Shown piece by piece: positions 1-9,125 of a stretch of DNA of 64,000 nt. Both the position numbers and the translations under genes were made by a program. Position 1 is the stretch's first letter. Each line of letters opens with the position of its first letter. Source of the DNA: Eubacteriales bacterium (lineage in GTDB: Bacteria; Bacillota; Clostridia; Oscillospirales; Butyricicoccaceae); the NCBI GenBank assembly GCA_030539335.1, contig JAUNSG010000004.1, forward strand, positions 161,844 to 225,843. Direction: 5' to 3'. The notes under the pieces were generated by a model. It had not been told where the DNA came from, made no database searches, and was given only the letters and a program-made list of their open reading frames with translations.

Positions 1-63
1 TTTTCCCAATATACCATTTTTACACAGTTTTGTCCATGGCGGAAACGCAGCAATAGCGGATAT

Positions 64-96
64 GGCGAAAGGGCACACATCGTGTGCCCTTTCGCC
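64..96. terminator. Perfect hairpin at left edge
   Basis: A 15-bp perfect inverted repeat (64-78 and 82-96) has a 3-nt loop. It lies just beyond the 3' end of the minus-strand gene ending at 179. There is no clear T-run on either side, so it may be a terminator or a processing/stability hairpin, possibly serving transcripts from both sides. Confidence 0.6.
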
Positions 97-178
97 GCTT
101 TGTTCGTCCATCCTATAGAACCAAAGAACATCGGAAAGATAAAATTTGAGCGATTGCTTTTCGGATACGTTAAGTACG

Positions 179-721
179 TTATCCATTTATTCCGATCTGA
201 ACCGAAGCAAAAAGGCAGAACGCACTGAATGCAATCAAGACCAGGCTTCCGGAAATATCTCGTAGGAAGTGATCATGTAATTTTCGTCGGAACCCTTGAA
301 TCGGATTGACATCGGTCATACGAAGTGTGAAAAACATCAAAACAACAATCACGATAAAGTAAAATGCATTTTTCAGCATGGCCTCTGCAATCATAATCAA
401 GGTCAAATTGGTCATCGCATAACTGCCGTCGCCCGCATGCAAATGCTTTTGCACAAATCCCAGTAAATACGCCGCAAACGGGCCGGTCATGGAAGCCAGA
501 AAGCTAACCGTCATTTCCGGGTTCTGACGCAAAACACCTTGTAAGTCTCCGTTGACGGTGATCGACGCGGTTTGGAGATAGGCCAGGGCGATCAGCGGAG
601 AAACCGCAAGCAGAACCTTTGCTACGGTGAACCAGCGATCTTTTGCATGATAATCGACCTTGGGAGCCGAAGCCTTCGCACGATTTTGGCGCTTTTGGGA
701 TTTCCTTGTCCTTTTCGCCAT
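179..721 (-). CDS. Conserved membrane protein of unknown function (mal operon)
   Basis: A 180-residue protein with a very basic N-terminus (MAKRTRKSQKRQNRAK) followed by about four hydrophobic segments (roughly residues 32-52, 72-90, 112-132 and 155-177). I do not recognise a family. The start is supported by a GGAGG site 8 nt upstream. It lies 36 bp downstream of the 6-phospho-alpha-glucosidase gene on the same strand with no terminator between, so it is probably the last gene of the maltose operon. A role in the membrane linked to sugar uptake is only an inference from position. Confidence 0.75.
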   Translation of the reverse strand: MAKRTRKSQKRQNRAKASAPKVDYHAKDRWFTVAKVLLAVSPLIALAYLQTASITVNGDLQGVLRQNPEMTVSFLASMTGPFAAYLLGFVQKHLHAGDGSYAMTNLTLIMIAEAMLKNAFYFIVIVVLMFFTLRMTDVNPIQGFRRKLHDHFLRDISGSLVLIAFSAFCLFASVQIGING

Positions 722-757
722 GGCAATACCTCCGAGTAGAAAATGGATAGGGGTGGT

Positions 758-2104
<1,347 letters not shown>

Positions 2105-2153
2105 CTAACAAAATGAAAGAATCTTATGATATTTGTATTTCTCTTGTATTTTT

Positions 2154-2182
2154 ACCTTAGCACAGAGGGTTTTGTCGTGCAA
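2154..2182 (-). promoter_or_regulatory. Predicted promoter of the GH4 gene
   Basis: On the minus strand a -35 TTGCAC (2182-2177) and a -10 TAAGGT (2159-2154) are separated by 17 bp. The match is moderate, but its distance to the upstream palindrome at 2238-2251 equals that seen at the PTS promoter, which supports both. Confidence 0.6.
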
Positions 2183-2190
2183 TATTCTAC

Positions 2191-2212
2191 GGAGAGATTG
2201 TGAACTCTCCGC
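2191..2212. other. Hairpin between PTS and GH4 genes
   Basis: Inverted repeat CGGAGAG / CTCTCCG around an 8-nt loop. There is no T-run. It could end or trim the PTS transcript, or stabilise its 3' end, before the internal GH4 promoter. Confidence 0.45.
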
Positions 2213-2237
2213 AGAATTGCTCATTTAGTACGTTTCC

Positions 2238-2251
2238 TGTGAATGTTCACA
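2238..2251. promoter_or_regulatory. Palindromic operator-like site, GH4 promoter
   Basis: TGTGAATGTTCACA differs in one base from the palindrome at 4554-4567. It lies 56 bp upstream of the -35 box of the GH4 promoter, exactly as the other copy lies relative to the PTS promoter. The regulator is unknown and is not encoded in the window next to the operon. Confidence 0.65.
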
Positions 2252-2261
2252 TTACATTCTT

Positions 2262-4376
2262 TTACAGACGGTACTCAACAACCACGGTCTTTCCTGCGAC
2301 AGCGTTCTTTGCCGGATAGAGCTTGACATCGCCGCACTCATCCCCATTGGTCAGCAGGATCGGTGTGTGCATCGAATAACCGGACTGCTTCATGACATCC
2401 ATATCGACCTCACAAATCAGCTGTCCAGCCTTGACCTTATCGCCCTCCTTGACCTTCGGGGTAAAGCCCTTGCCGTCCAGCTTGACGGTATCGACACCGA
2501 TATGAACCAGCAGTTCCAAACCGTCCGACGTCGAAATACCATAGGCATGCAGGGTCTCTGCCACCAGGGAAATCTCACCATCTGCCGGAGCATAGACCTT
2601 GCCGTCCTCCAGAATGACTGCGACACCATCGCCGAGTGCCTTGGAGGCAAATGCGTCATCCGGAACATCCTCCACCTTGACGACCTGACCATTTGCGGCG
2701 GAAACCAGTCTGTGCAGCGGTGCATCTGCGGCAACCGCTGTGCCGACTGCTGCCTCCGGCGCCGAGGCCGATTCCTCCGGCTTCACCAATTCATAAGCAG
2801 ACGGATTCTGCATAACCTGCTCAAAACGGTCACGGACATGCGGTACGCTCAATCCAACAATAACCTGCATGGCCTTGCCATTCTTCGAAATACCATGCGT
2901 GCCGATGCCCTTGAAGTACGCATCGTCCTTGACCAGTGTCTCATCCTTGACATTGGTACGCAGACGGGTGGCACAGTTCGTGACATCAACGATGTTGTCC
3001 GCACCGCCCAGACCTTCGAGAATCATCGCTGCCAGAATGGTCTTTTCGTCCATCTTGACGCCCTTGCCGCCAGCCTGCTTTGCGCGGAACTCCGCCTTGG
3101 AATAGAACTTCGTCTCCTCGGTATCCTCACGGCCCGGCGTCTTGAAATCAAACTTGCTGATCAGGAAACGGAATACAACAAACCAGATGACGGTATAAAT
3201 CAGACCAATGACGAGCAGCAGCAGATATTGCTTCCAGTGCGAGGTCATCAGCGGGATAAAGTTCAGCGAGCTCATCTCGATCAGGCCACCGGAGAATACG
3301 CCGACAATGCCGAACAGATTCATCGTCGTGGACAGGCAGGCGGAGAGGAATGCATGAACAACGAACAGCTGCGGCGCCATAAACAGGAAGGTAAACTCGA
3401 TCGGCTCAGTAACACCGCAGACAATTGCAGTCAGTGTAATCGGAATCAACAAGCTTACCAGCTGCTTTTTCTTTTCCTTCTTTGCCGTTGCGTAGAAGGC
3501 CAGAGCGATACCCGGGCAGCCAAAGATCTTGGAGAAGCCGGTTGCCGTGAAGGCGGCCTCCGGACACAGGGACTTCAGAGATGCCGTGGAAGCGGCGATC
3601 TGCGGAAGCTGGGTTGCCCAATAGGTATAAATGCCGCCCGGACAAACCAGATTATCATAGTAGAACGGGCTGTACAGCAGATGATGCAGGCCGAACGGAA
3701 TGAGCAGACGCTCGAGGAAAATGAATACCCAAACACCGAGAGCACCGGCATTCATGACGAAGTTCTGGAACAGCATCATACCGGACTGAATGTGCGGCCA
3801 GATCAGAACCGCAAGGAACGCAACCGGAATCATGACAAAGAATCCGATCATGAAGATAAACGTAGAACCGTTAAACGAGCCCAGCCAGTCCGGCAATTCC
3901 GTATCGAAGAAGCGGTTGTGCAGATAGATCACGATACCGGAAATCAGCAGCGCGCCCATCATACCCATATCCATGGTCTTGATATTTGCGATCATGGTGA
4001 GGCCGCTGGAACCGCCGACCTCGGCCGCAAAATCTACGCCGAACACGCCGCCCCACTGGGACAGAATCGTGCTGACAAAGTAATGGAAGGTCAGATACAG
4101 GACCAGAGCTTCCATACAGCATCGTCCGGCCTGCTTTTTCGCCAGACCGATCGGAAGGCCGACAACGAACAACAGGGGAAGCTGGTTAAACACACACCAC
4201 GCACCCTGCAATACAACATTCCAGAGCAAATACCACATGCTGTCGGGTGCCGCCAGCGATCCCATAACCGCTTCTGTGGTAAACAATGTGCCAATTCCGA
4301 CCATGATGCCCGCAAATGCGAACAGCAAAACCGGGGTAAACATTGCACCGCCGAATTTTTGAACTTTTTGCATCAT
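2262..4376 (-). CDS. malP: PTS alpha-glucoside transporter, subunits IICBA fused
   Basis: A 704-residue phosphotransferase permease that imports and phosphorylates an alpha-glucoside such as maltose, using phosphate from HPr. The domain order is IIC (about residues 1-430, many membrane segments), IIB (about 450-535, phospho-Cys about 468 in TNCATRLR) and IIA of the glucose family (about 560-704, His about 625 in HIGVDTV). Having all three domains in one chain means only EI and HPr are needed from elsewhere. It is the first gene of the operon, followed by the matching phospho-alpha-glucosidase. The glucose/maltose/N-acetylglucosamine superfamily is certain; the exact sugar is inferred from the GH4 partner. 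Confidence 0.93.
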   Translation of the reverse strand: MMQKVQKFGGAMFTPVLLFAFAGIMVGIGTLFTTEAVMGSLAAPDSMWYLLWNVVLQGAWCVFNQLPLLFVVGLPIGLAKKQAGRCCMEALVLYLTFHYFVSTILSQWGGVFGVDFAAEVGGSSGLTMIANIKTMDMGMMGALLISGIVIYLHNRFFDTELPDWLGSFNGSTFIFMIGFFVMIPVAFLAVLIWPHIQSGMMLFQNFVMNAGALGVWVFIFLERLLIPFGLHHLLYSPFYYDNLVCPGGIYTYWATQLPQIAASTASLKSLCPEAAFTATGFSKIFGCPGIALAFYATAKKEKKKQLVSLLIPITLTAIVCGVTEPIEFTFLFMAPQLFVVHAFLSACLSTTMNLFGIVGVFSGGLIEMSSLNFIPLMTSHWKQYLLLLVIGLIYTVIWFVVFRFLISKFDFKTPGREDTEETKFYSKAEFRAKQAGGKGVKMDEKTILAAMILEGLGGADNIVDVTNCATRLRTNVKDETLVKDDAYFKGIGTHGISKNGKAMQVIVGLSVPHVRDRFEQVMQNPSAYELVKPEESASAPEAAVGTAVAADAPLHRLVSAANGQVVKVEDVPDDAFASKALGDGVAVILEDGKVYAPADGEISLVAETLHAYGISTSDGLELLVHIGVDTVKLDGKGFTPKVKEGDKVKAGQLICEVDMDVMKQSGYSMHTPILLTNGDECGDVKLYPAKNAVAGKTVVVEYRL

Positions 4377-4469
4377 TGCAACTCATCCTCTTTCCTTATG
4401 TAGTTTCTTTCATCAAACACCATCTTCCGGAAGAAAGGTTGTACAACGATGATGTCTTTCCGTGAAATT

Positions 4470-4498
4470 ATCTTATCATGTTACACAATTTAACACAA
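4470..4498 (-). promoter_or_regulatory. Predicted promoter of the PTS gene
   Basis: On the minus strand a -35 TTGTGT (4498-4493) and a -10 TAAGAT (4475-4470) are spaced by 17 bp, leaving a leader of about 85 nt before the ATG. Two TTGTACAA palindromes (4439-4446 and 4542-4549) flank the region and may be further regulator sites. Confidence 0.6.
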
Positions 4499-4553
4499 TA
4501 AATTCTATCCATCTTGGTAACATGCCGCATATTTACTAGGATTGTACAAAACC

Positions 4554-4567
4554 TGTGAATATTCACA
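4554..4567. promoter_or_regulatory. Palindromic operator-like site, PTS promoter
   Basis: TGTGAATATTCACA is a perfect 14-bp palindrome, 56 bp upstream of the PTS -35 box and 11 bp upstream of the -35 box of the divergent acylphosphatase promoter. It is nearly identical to 2238-2251. Confidence 0.65.
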
Positions 4568-4578
4568 ACAAAAATCTC

Positions 4579-4606
4579 TTGACGCTTTCCCCATTTCCTT
4601 TATACT
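4579..4606 (+). promoter_or_regulatory. Predicted promoter of acyP
   Basis: TTGACG (4579-4584), a 16-bp spacer and TATACT (4601-4606), ending 45 bp before the acylphosphatase ATG. Confidence 0.7.
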
Positions 4607-4651
4607 AAAAGTCACAGAAACGACCCATTCTGCCGCAAAGGAGGCGGTTTT

Positions 4652-4915
4652 ATGACACGATGGCATCTTATTTTATCCGGGCGGGTGCAGAACGTTGGCC
4701 TGCGGTTCCGTGCCAAGATGACGGCACAGCGATTCCAGGTCACCGGCTGGATTCACAACCTCGATGACGGCGATGTGGAACTGGAACTCCAGGGCGACCA
4801 GCATCGCATTGACCAATGCCTGGAGGCGATCCGCCGCCTGCCCGGCGTTCAGTTTTCCATCAAATGGGCAGACGAATGCCCTCCAATTTCCGAAACCCGC
4901 TTCCATATCCGCTAG
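4652..4915 (+). CDS. acyP: Acylphosphatase
   Basis: An 87-residue cytosolic enzyme that hydrolyses carboxyl-phosphate mixed anhydrides. The family loop is present as GRVQNVGLRFR (residues 10-20), with the phosphate-binding Arg, and the catalytic Asn lies in GWIHNLDDGDVE. Length is normal. AAAGGAGG lies 8 nt before the ATG. It stands alone, divergent from the PTS gene, with its own promoter and a terminator at 4957-4979. The loop reads QNVG where most members read QGVG, a mild change. Confidence 0.9.
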   Translation: MTRWHLILSGRVQNVGLRFRAKMTAQRFQVTGWIHNLDDGDVELELQGDQHRIDQCLEAIRRLPGVQFSIKWADECPPISETRFHIR

Positions 4916-4956
4916 AGAAAAGTTCCGGTATCCAAAAGAAAAACGGCACAAGAAAA

Positions 4957-4979
4957 CGAGGGCTTATTCTAAGCCCTCG
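4957..4979. terminator. Bidirectional terminator
   Basis: CGAGGGCTTA and TAAGCCCTCG form a 10-bp stem with a 3-nt loop. A-rich sequence lies before it and a T-rich stretch after it, so it can end both acyP (plus) and the convergent gene ending at 4994. Confidence 0.85.
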
Positions 4980-4993
4980 CTGTTTTATCTGTT

Positions 4994-5413
4994 TCAAAAC
5001 CACTTTGCCGGTTCCTCCTGGAAACGCGGGGTTTCACCTTCCTGATACGGGTCATAGTGATTGTTATTGCAGCCAAATTCCTTCAGGAAACCGATCCGAT
5101 CGTCTGCTTCCCATTGAATCAGGGACACTCCATCAAACGCTTCTTCAGTTCCATCCCCCATCTCATTTTTGAAATACCATTCCACCATTGTCTGGTTCCC
5201 CTTGTGAAAATACTGCTTGATATCCCATTGAACTACCGTTCCCCGGGTATTCCACTCCTCAAACCACTGTTTGATTTTCCGGACGCCTCTGTATTCCGGT
5301 CCCCAGCTCTCAACATAAATGGCCTCCTCCGTGAAGATATCCCCGATTCCCAAATCGTGTTTTTGCAGCCACATGGAAAACCACCGTTCGATCACTTCTT
5401 CTCTCCGGTTCAT
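4994..5413 (-). CDS. SnoaL-like / NTF2-fold protein
   Basis: A 139-residue protein with the pattern of the NTF2-like fold: an N-terminal helix (EEVIERWFSMWLQKHDL), a short TEEAIYVESWGPEYRGV strand-loop and paired strands with many aromatic residues. Such proteins are often small-molecule binding or isomerase-like, but no catalytic residues can be assigned here. I chose the start at MNRREEVIE because AAAGGAGC lies 5 nt upstream; an ATG 14 codons earlier has no such site and would run into the hairpin at 5442-5485. It converges with acyP. Confidence 0.75.
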   Translation of the reverse strand: MNRREEVIERWFSMWLQKHDLGIGDIFTEEAIYVESWGPEYRGVRKIKQWFEEWNTRGTVVQWDIKQYFHKGNQTMVEWYFKNEMGDGTEEAFDGVSLIQWEADDRIGFLKEFGCNNNHYDPYQEGETPRFQEEPAKWF

Positions 5414-5441
5414 AGTTGCTCCTTTCCGCCTATAGGGAAAA

Positions 5442-5485
5442 AGAGGCTCCTGCACACCGTACCATTACAGCATACAGAAGCCTCT
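5442..5485 (-). terminator. Terminator after the CD1247-type gene
   Basis: An 11-bp stem (5475-5485 with 5442-5452) encloses a 22-nt loop and is followed on the minus strand by TTTTT. Confidence 0.75.
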
Positions 5486-5497
5486 CGCTTTTTTTGA

Positions 5498-5929
5498 TTA
5501 TTCGTCGTCCGAATCGTCCTCAAACGGATAGGCCGGAAGCTCGTCCTCCAGCGCGGACAGATCAAATTCCAGATCTTCACCGCAGGCCGGACAGCCGATG
5601 TTGCCCATCGACAATGTCGACTCATCAACAAAAATCTCTTCGCCGCAGCTCGGGCAGATCACCTGAAACAGCTCTGCATCCGGATCGATCTCCATATCCT
5701 CGTCGTCAAGCTCGTCATACGAGTCATCGTCGTCATACAGATCCTCGACCATTGCGTCGATCACATTCTGAAGGGCATCATTTTCTTCTTCCAAATCCTC
5801 AATAGACAGTGCCATATCCTCCAGCAGATCAAGCATCGCCTGAAGAATGCGGCCTTCCTTCTTCTCCGTGCTGAAATCCAGTCCTTCAAACAGGCCCCGG
5901 ACATAAGCAACGCGCTCTGTTACGGTCAT
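5498..5929 (-). CDS. CD1247 N-terminal-type acidic zinc-ribbon protein
   Basis: A 143-residue acidic protein. The N-terminal half (about residues 1-60) is helical and resembles the CD1247 N-terminal domain found in Clostridia. A highly acidic linker (DDDDSYDELDDEDMEID) follows, then a four-cysteine zinc ribbon (CPSCGEE ... CPACGED, about residues 92-122). The start at MTVTERV is set by GGAGGG 7 nt upstream; an in-frame ATG five codons earlier lacks a site. It lies 41 bp downstream of efp and is probably co-transcribed. Function is unknown. Confidence 0.8.
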   Translation of the reverse strand: MTVTERVAYVRGLFEGLDFSTEKKEGRILQAMLDLLEDMALSIEDLEEENDALQNVIDAMVEDLYDDDDSYDELDDEDMEIDPDAELFQVICPSCGEEIFVDESTLSMGNIGCPACGEDLEFDLSALEDELPAYPFEDDSDDE

Positions 5930-5970
5930 GGTGTGTCCCTCCAATGAAATTATTTCTTTTCCGGCAGCAA

Positions 5971-6534
5971 TTAGTCCTTTGCACGCTCCAGATACTCACC
6001 GGTACGGGTGTCGATCTTGATGCGCTCACCCGGCTCGATGAACAGCGGAACCTTAACCTCGGCGCCGGTCTCAACAGTAGCCGGCTTCAGCGTATTGGTT
6101 GCGGTGTTGCCCTTAAAGCCCGGATCGGTCTCGGTTACCTCGAGTACAACGAACAGCGGCGGCTCAACCGAAAATACCTTGCCCTTGTAGGACAGGATTT
6201 TGCACATCATCTCTTCCTTTGCGAAGCGGAAATCGTCGCCCAGAGAATCCTTGCCAACCGGCAGCATCTCAAATGTCTCCATATCCATGAAGTAATACAG
6301 ATCGCCATCGTTGTACGAATACTGCATATCACGGCGGTCAACGTATGCATTTTCAAACTTCGCCGTCGGGTTGAAGGAAGTCTCCGTTACAGCACCGGTG
6401 ATGACGTTCTTCATCTTGGTACGAACGAATGCAGCACCCTTGCCCGGCTTGACATGCTGGAACTGGATTACCTGCATAACCTGACCATCCATCTCAAAAG
6501 TTACACCATTACGGAATTCACCTGCGGAAATCAT
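5971..6534 (-). CDS. efp: Translation elongation factor P
   Basis: A 187-residue factor that binds between the P and E sites and relieves ribosome stalling at polyproline. It has the three beta-barrel domains of the family. The loop [12 protein letters not shown] carries the tip Lys that is modified in many bacteria, and the C-terminal domain has the usual pattern ([19 protein letters not shown]). The start at [10 protein letters not shown] follows GGAGGG by 6 nt; the ORF extends five codons upstream without a site. It has its own promoter (6590-6618) and probably drives the CD1247-type gene. Confidence 0.97.
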   Translation of the reverse strand: MISAGEFRNGVTFEMDGQVMQVIQFQHVKPGKGAAFVRTKMKNVITGAVTETSFNPTAKFENAYVDRRDMQYSYNDGDLYYFMDMETFEMLPVGKDSLGDDFRFAKEEMMCKILSYKGKVFSVEPPLFVVLEVTETDPGFKGNTATNTLKPATVETGAEVKVPLFIEPGERIKIDTRTGEYLERAKD

Positions 6535-6589
6535 AACTGAACCCTCCAAAAATTATCTAAAAATGTAGTTCGTCAAAAAATCTTTCTTT

Positions 6590-6618
6590 ATTTTACATGA
6601 TTTTATCCTGTTTGGCAA
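6590..6618 (-). promoter_or_regulatory. Predicted promoter of efp
   Basis: On minus, TTGCCA (6618-6613), a 17-bp spacer and TAAAAT (6595-6590), about 56 bp before the efp ATG. Confidence 0.65.
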
Positions 6619-6629
6619 GTAGTTTACCG

Positions 6630-7499
6630 TCATTCTCTGCACTTTTCTGCCTGGGAGGCTTTCTGATAAATCTCTTTCATTTTTACTGCGTCCCGTGCCT
6701 GTGTCCCTGCCGACTCACAAATAAAGCGCGGTTCATAGCCCCTCGCGGCGGTTTCCAGCGCCACTCCGTCAAATTCCGGGCCATATACCGTATCGGCAAA
6801 CGTAAGATGGCGCACCTCACCGCCCTTGCCATATTCAATCTTGGAAAAATGGCTGTGGAAAATGCGGGCGCGCTCCATACCAATCGTATTTTCCATATCA
6901 TCGAACAGCTTTGCGATGTCCTCCCGTGTCATCAGCCCGCCGTGCGTCCGTGCATTCAAATGGCCAAAGTCAATACACGGCAGCAACCGGTCATCCATCG
7001 CAACCAGCGAAAAAATCTCCTCCGCCGTGCCGATCACATTGATCTTCCCCATGGTCTCCAGACAGAGCCGCACATCGGCATAACCGGCATTTTCCTTCGC
7101 CTCCAACAACTCGCGGACATTCTGCCTGGTATTTTCCATCGCCTCATCGCGGCTGAGCTTGCCCAGTCCGCCGGTGTGCACCACGATCCGATCCGCACCC
7201 ATGGCACGGGCTGCCGCACAGCTGTCCAGCACATATTTCTGATTCCCCTCGATGCGCTCCGGCAAACGGGAGGACAAATTAATAAAATACGGCGCGTGAA
7301 GGGAAAGCTGTATGCCATTGCCGCGCGCCGCAATGCCAATCTTCTCTGCGGTCTCGCGTCCGACACGCACCCCACGGCCGCACTGATATTCATAAGCGTT
7401 CAAGCCCATCGCGGCAATCCATGCCGGTGCGTCGACGGTCGCTTTCCATCCGGCCTCCGCAAACGCACTGTCGTTGCCGGCCGGCCCAAATCGTACCAT
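6630..7499 (-). CDS. Endonuclease IV-like TIM-barrel protein
   Basis: A 289-residue protein of the AP endonuclease 2 / xylose isomerase-like TIM-barrel group. Metal-site motifs typical of endonuclease IV are present in order: LSLHAPYF, IVVHTGGL, LCLETMGK, CIDFGHLNAR, FHSHFSK and an Arg-Phe-Ile-Cys-Glu segment near the end. Endonuclease IV cuts abasic sites in DNA repair. Length fits (about 280). AAAGGAT lies upstream of the ATG. The members most like this in Clostridia are annotated as deoxyribonuclease IV or simply TIM-barrel proteins, so the repair role is likely but not certain. Confidence 0.85.
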   Translation of the reverse strand: MVRFGPAGNDSAFAEAGWKATVDAPAWIAAMGLNAYEYQCGRGVRVGRETAEKIGIAARGNGIQLSLHAPYFINLSSRLPERIEGNQKYVLDSCAAARAMGADRIVVHTGGLGKLSRDEAMENTRQNVRELLEAKENAGYADVRLCLETMGKINVIGTAEEIFSLVAMDDRLLPCIDFGHLNARTHGGLMTREDIAKLFDDMENTIGMERARIFHSHFSKIEYGKGGEVRHLTFADTVYGPEFDGVALETAARGYEPRFICESAGTQARDAVKMKEIYQKASQAEKCRE

Positions 7500-7517
7500 A
7501 ACGATATCCTTTCTTCA

Positions 7518-7531
7518 CATCCATATGGATG
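7518..7531. promoter_or_regulatory. Palindrome in a divergent intergenic region
   Basis: CATCCATATGGATG is a perfect 14-bp palindrome located 18 bp before the ATG of the minus-strand endonuclease IV-like gene and 100 bp before the plus-strand gene at 7632. It is a possible operator; nothing else supports that. Confidence 0.35.
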
Positions 7532-7631
7532 CTCATATTCTCATAAATTCTTCATATCATTGTAATGGATTTCCCTGCGGATTGCAACCTCCGCAGATCG
7601 AACACGCTTTCCCGTCAAGGAGGGGATCTTT

Positions 7632-8381
7632 CTGAATGAAACACGCCTGATCGCCGCAGCGGGCCGGGATGCACAGGCCGTCCATCAAGCCGGTCTGCAA
7701 TGCCTGCATCTGTGCGCGGCGCTGTCCTCCGCCGGGCAGTTCACCGTCCTCAGTCATCCGCTGCGCGCCCGCAATGACCTGCTCGGTATTGTCGACCAGG
7801 GAGGCAATCCCACTTCCCCCTCTTCCTTTGCCTCATCCGCCTGCGCCCTCGCCCAGTCCCGCGGTTTTCAGGGAATCCTGCTCGATTTCCAGCGCCCCGA
7901 ACTGGCCGCCGCTGCCTCTGCCCTGGATGAACAGACACAGCACTGCGGACTTTCCCTCTGGGTACCCATCGAATTGGCCCGCTCCGCCCCACATGCCACG
8001 TATATTGCGGAAACTGCGATTTCCGGTGGAAGCCTCTCTCAGTATTTCACCCAATTGGCGGAGCAATACGGCAAGCAGCAAATTGCCGCCCAGCTGGTCC
8101 GCTCCTATGCACGCTTTTCCATCCCGTCCTCTTCTGCCAATGGGATCCCCATGACCAAGGAACAGGTCGAACAGCTGCGGCGGAACGTGGGAGCTTCCGC
8201 CTTCTTCTCCCGTGAGCTTTGCGCCAAATATTTTACCTATATGGAGCGTGGCAGTGCCCGCTTCGTCCTATTCGATGACGACGATACGCTGCGGCGGAAG
8301 CAGCATGTCCTGTCCTCCATCGGCATCACAAAACAGCTGTTCCTGTATCCGGACGCCGTCGCGCTCGGCATCCTCTCCTGA
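7632..8381 (+). CDS. Hypothetical protein, GH18-like TIM-barrel remnant, CTG start
   Basis: An open frame runs from 7566 to 8381 with no ATG or GTG near its 5' end. A very strong Shine-Dalgarno site (AAGGAGGGG, 7617-7625) lies 6 nt before the in-frame CTG at 7632, giving 249 residues beginning (M)NETRLIAAAGRDAQAV. An ATG at 7636 is out of frame and stops after four codons. The segment SRGFQGILLDFQRPE looks like the beta-4 strand of GH18-like barrels (as in spore-lytic proteins), but the catalytic Glu is replaced. Codon use matches its neighbours. The later TTG at 7974 would cut the domain in two. Function is unknown. Confidence 0.65.
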   Translation: MNETRLIAAAGRDAQAVHQAGLQCLHLCAALSSAGQFTVLSHPLRARNDLLGIVDQGGNPTSPSSFASSACALAQSRGFQGILLDFQRPELAAAASALDEQTQHCGLSLWVPIELARSAPHATYIAETAISGGSLSQYFTQLAEQYGKQQIAAQLVRSYARFSIPSSSANGIPMTKEQVEQLRRNVGASAFFSRELCAKYFTYMERGSARFVLFDDDDTLRRKQHVLSSIGITKQLFLYPDAVALGILS

Positions 8382-8383
8382 AC

Positions 8384-8414
8384 GAAAAAAAGCACCCCGA
8401 ACAAGTCGGGGTGC
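8384..8414 (-). terminator. Terminator between convergent genes
   Basis: GCACCCCGA (8392-8400) and TCGGGGTGC (8406-8414) form a 9-bp stem with a 5-nt loop. The A-run at 8384-8390 gives a T-run for the minus-strand gene 8436-8759. Confidence 0.85.
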
Positions 8415-8435
8415 CAGATTACCATTGGAATCCTT

Positions 8436-8759
8436 TTACCAGATTGGCTTTCCCTTTTCGTCCAGGAACTTGCGCTTGCAGACATTGCAAACCAGAACCG
8501 GGCCAAAAACAGGCAGTGTCTTATGACACTTCGGGCAGCGCCAATAGATGAAATTAATCAAAAAATACGCAATCACACAAATAATCGCTGCATATCCCAT
8601 CAGCACACTGACCGCGTTCGTGTTATCGCCCACGACAACGCTGACCACCAGCGAAAGGCAGACCAACATACAGCCTATCAGGAAAACCAGATACGAAATT
8701 GCATGCCACCGGCGATACGGCGGATAGCTTTTCATCTGCTCTATCTTTTTTGACAACAT
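8436..8759 (-). CDS. Small membrane protein with C-terminal zinc ribbon
   Basis: A 107-residue protein with two hydrophobic segments (about 21-43 and 52-72) followed by a cytoplasmic four-cysteine zinc-ribbon-like motif (CPKCHKTLPVF ... CNVCKRKF). It is not a family I can name. The start at 8759 has only a weak ribosome site (GTGGGA); the ATG at residue 9 is an alternative. Confidence 0.7.
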   Translation of the reverse strand: MLSKKIEQMKSYPPYRRWHAISYLVFLIGCMLVCLSLVVSVVVGDNTNAVSVLMGYAAIICVIAYFLINFIYWRCPKCHKTLPVFGPVLVCNVCKRKFLDEKGKPIW

Positions 8760-8863
8760 CCGTTATTCCCACTTTCCAAAAATATCTTTTTTTATTTTAC
8801 CACCTTACCTGCGGAAAAGCAATGTGTTTTCACAGGAAATGTGTGGTCCTCGGTCCGTTTCGC

Positions 8864-9040
8864 TCAGTTGCAGCCGCAGCCACAATCGTTGTTGCAGCCA
8901 CAACCGCAGCCGCAGCCACAGCCACCAAAGATCGAGCCGTTGCAGCAGAAGATCCAGATTACGATGATGACGATGATAATCCACCAGGAATCCATACCGG
9001 AGCAGGAACAGCCATTGTTATTGCACATAGAGTTACACAT
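8864..9040 (-). CDS. Cysteine/glycine-rich single-pass membrane microprotein
   Basis: A 58-residue ORF read directly from the minus strand. GGGAGGG lies 7 nt before the ATG. It starts MCNSMCNNNGCSCSG, then has one hydrophobic segment (residues 19-31, WWIIIVIIVIWIF), then CC and a tail of alternating Gly-Cys to the stop (ending CNNDCGCGCN). It contains 15 cysteines. The plus strand here reads as Gln/Pro-rich frames that are only its shadow. Layout recalls small Cys-rich metal-binding or spore-associated membrane peptides, but no family can be assigned. A terminator-like hairpin and the amt operon lie to its right. Confidence 0.8.
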   Translation of the reverse strand: MCNSMCNNNGCSCSGMDSWWIIIVIIVIWIFCCNGSIFGGCGCGCGCGCNNDCGCGCN

Positions 9041-9125
9041 AGGAAAACCCTCCCTCTTGAATTGTTCATTCCATTATAGATTTGGGACAGGCCCGATGTG
9101 ACTACAGAAAAAGGATTTCATGCAG

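Noticed and set aside
4438..4549. Two TTGTACAA palindromes near the PTS promoter
   Set aside because: Eight-bp palindromes are too short to claim as operators; they are less convincing than the 14-bp pair that keeps exact spacing.
8699..9101. Plus-strand Gln/Pro/Ala-rich frames
   Set aside because: They are the antisense of the Gly-Cys codons of the minus-strand microprotein (8864-9040), which has a strong ribosome site; the plus frames have none.
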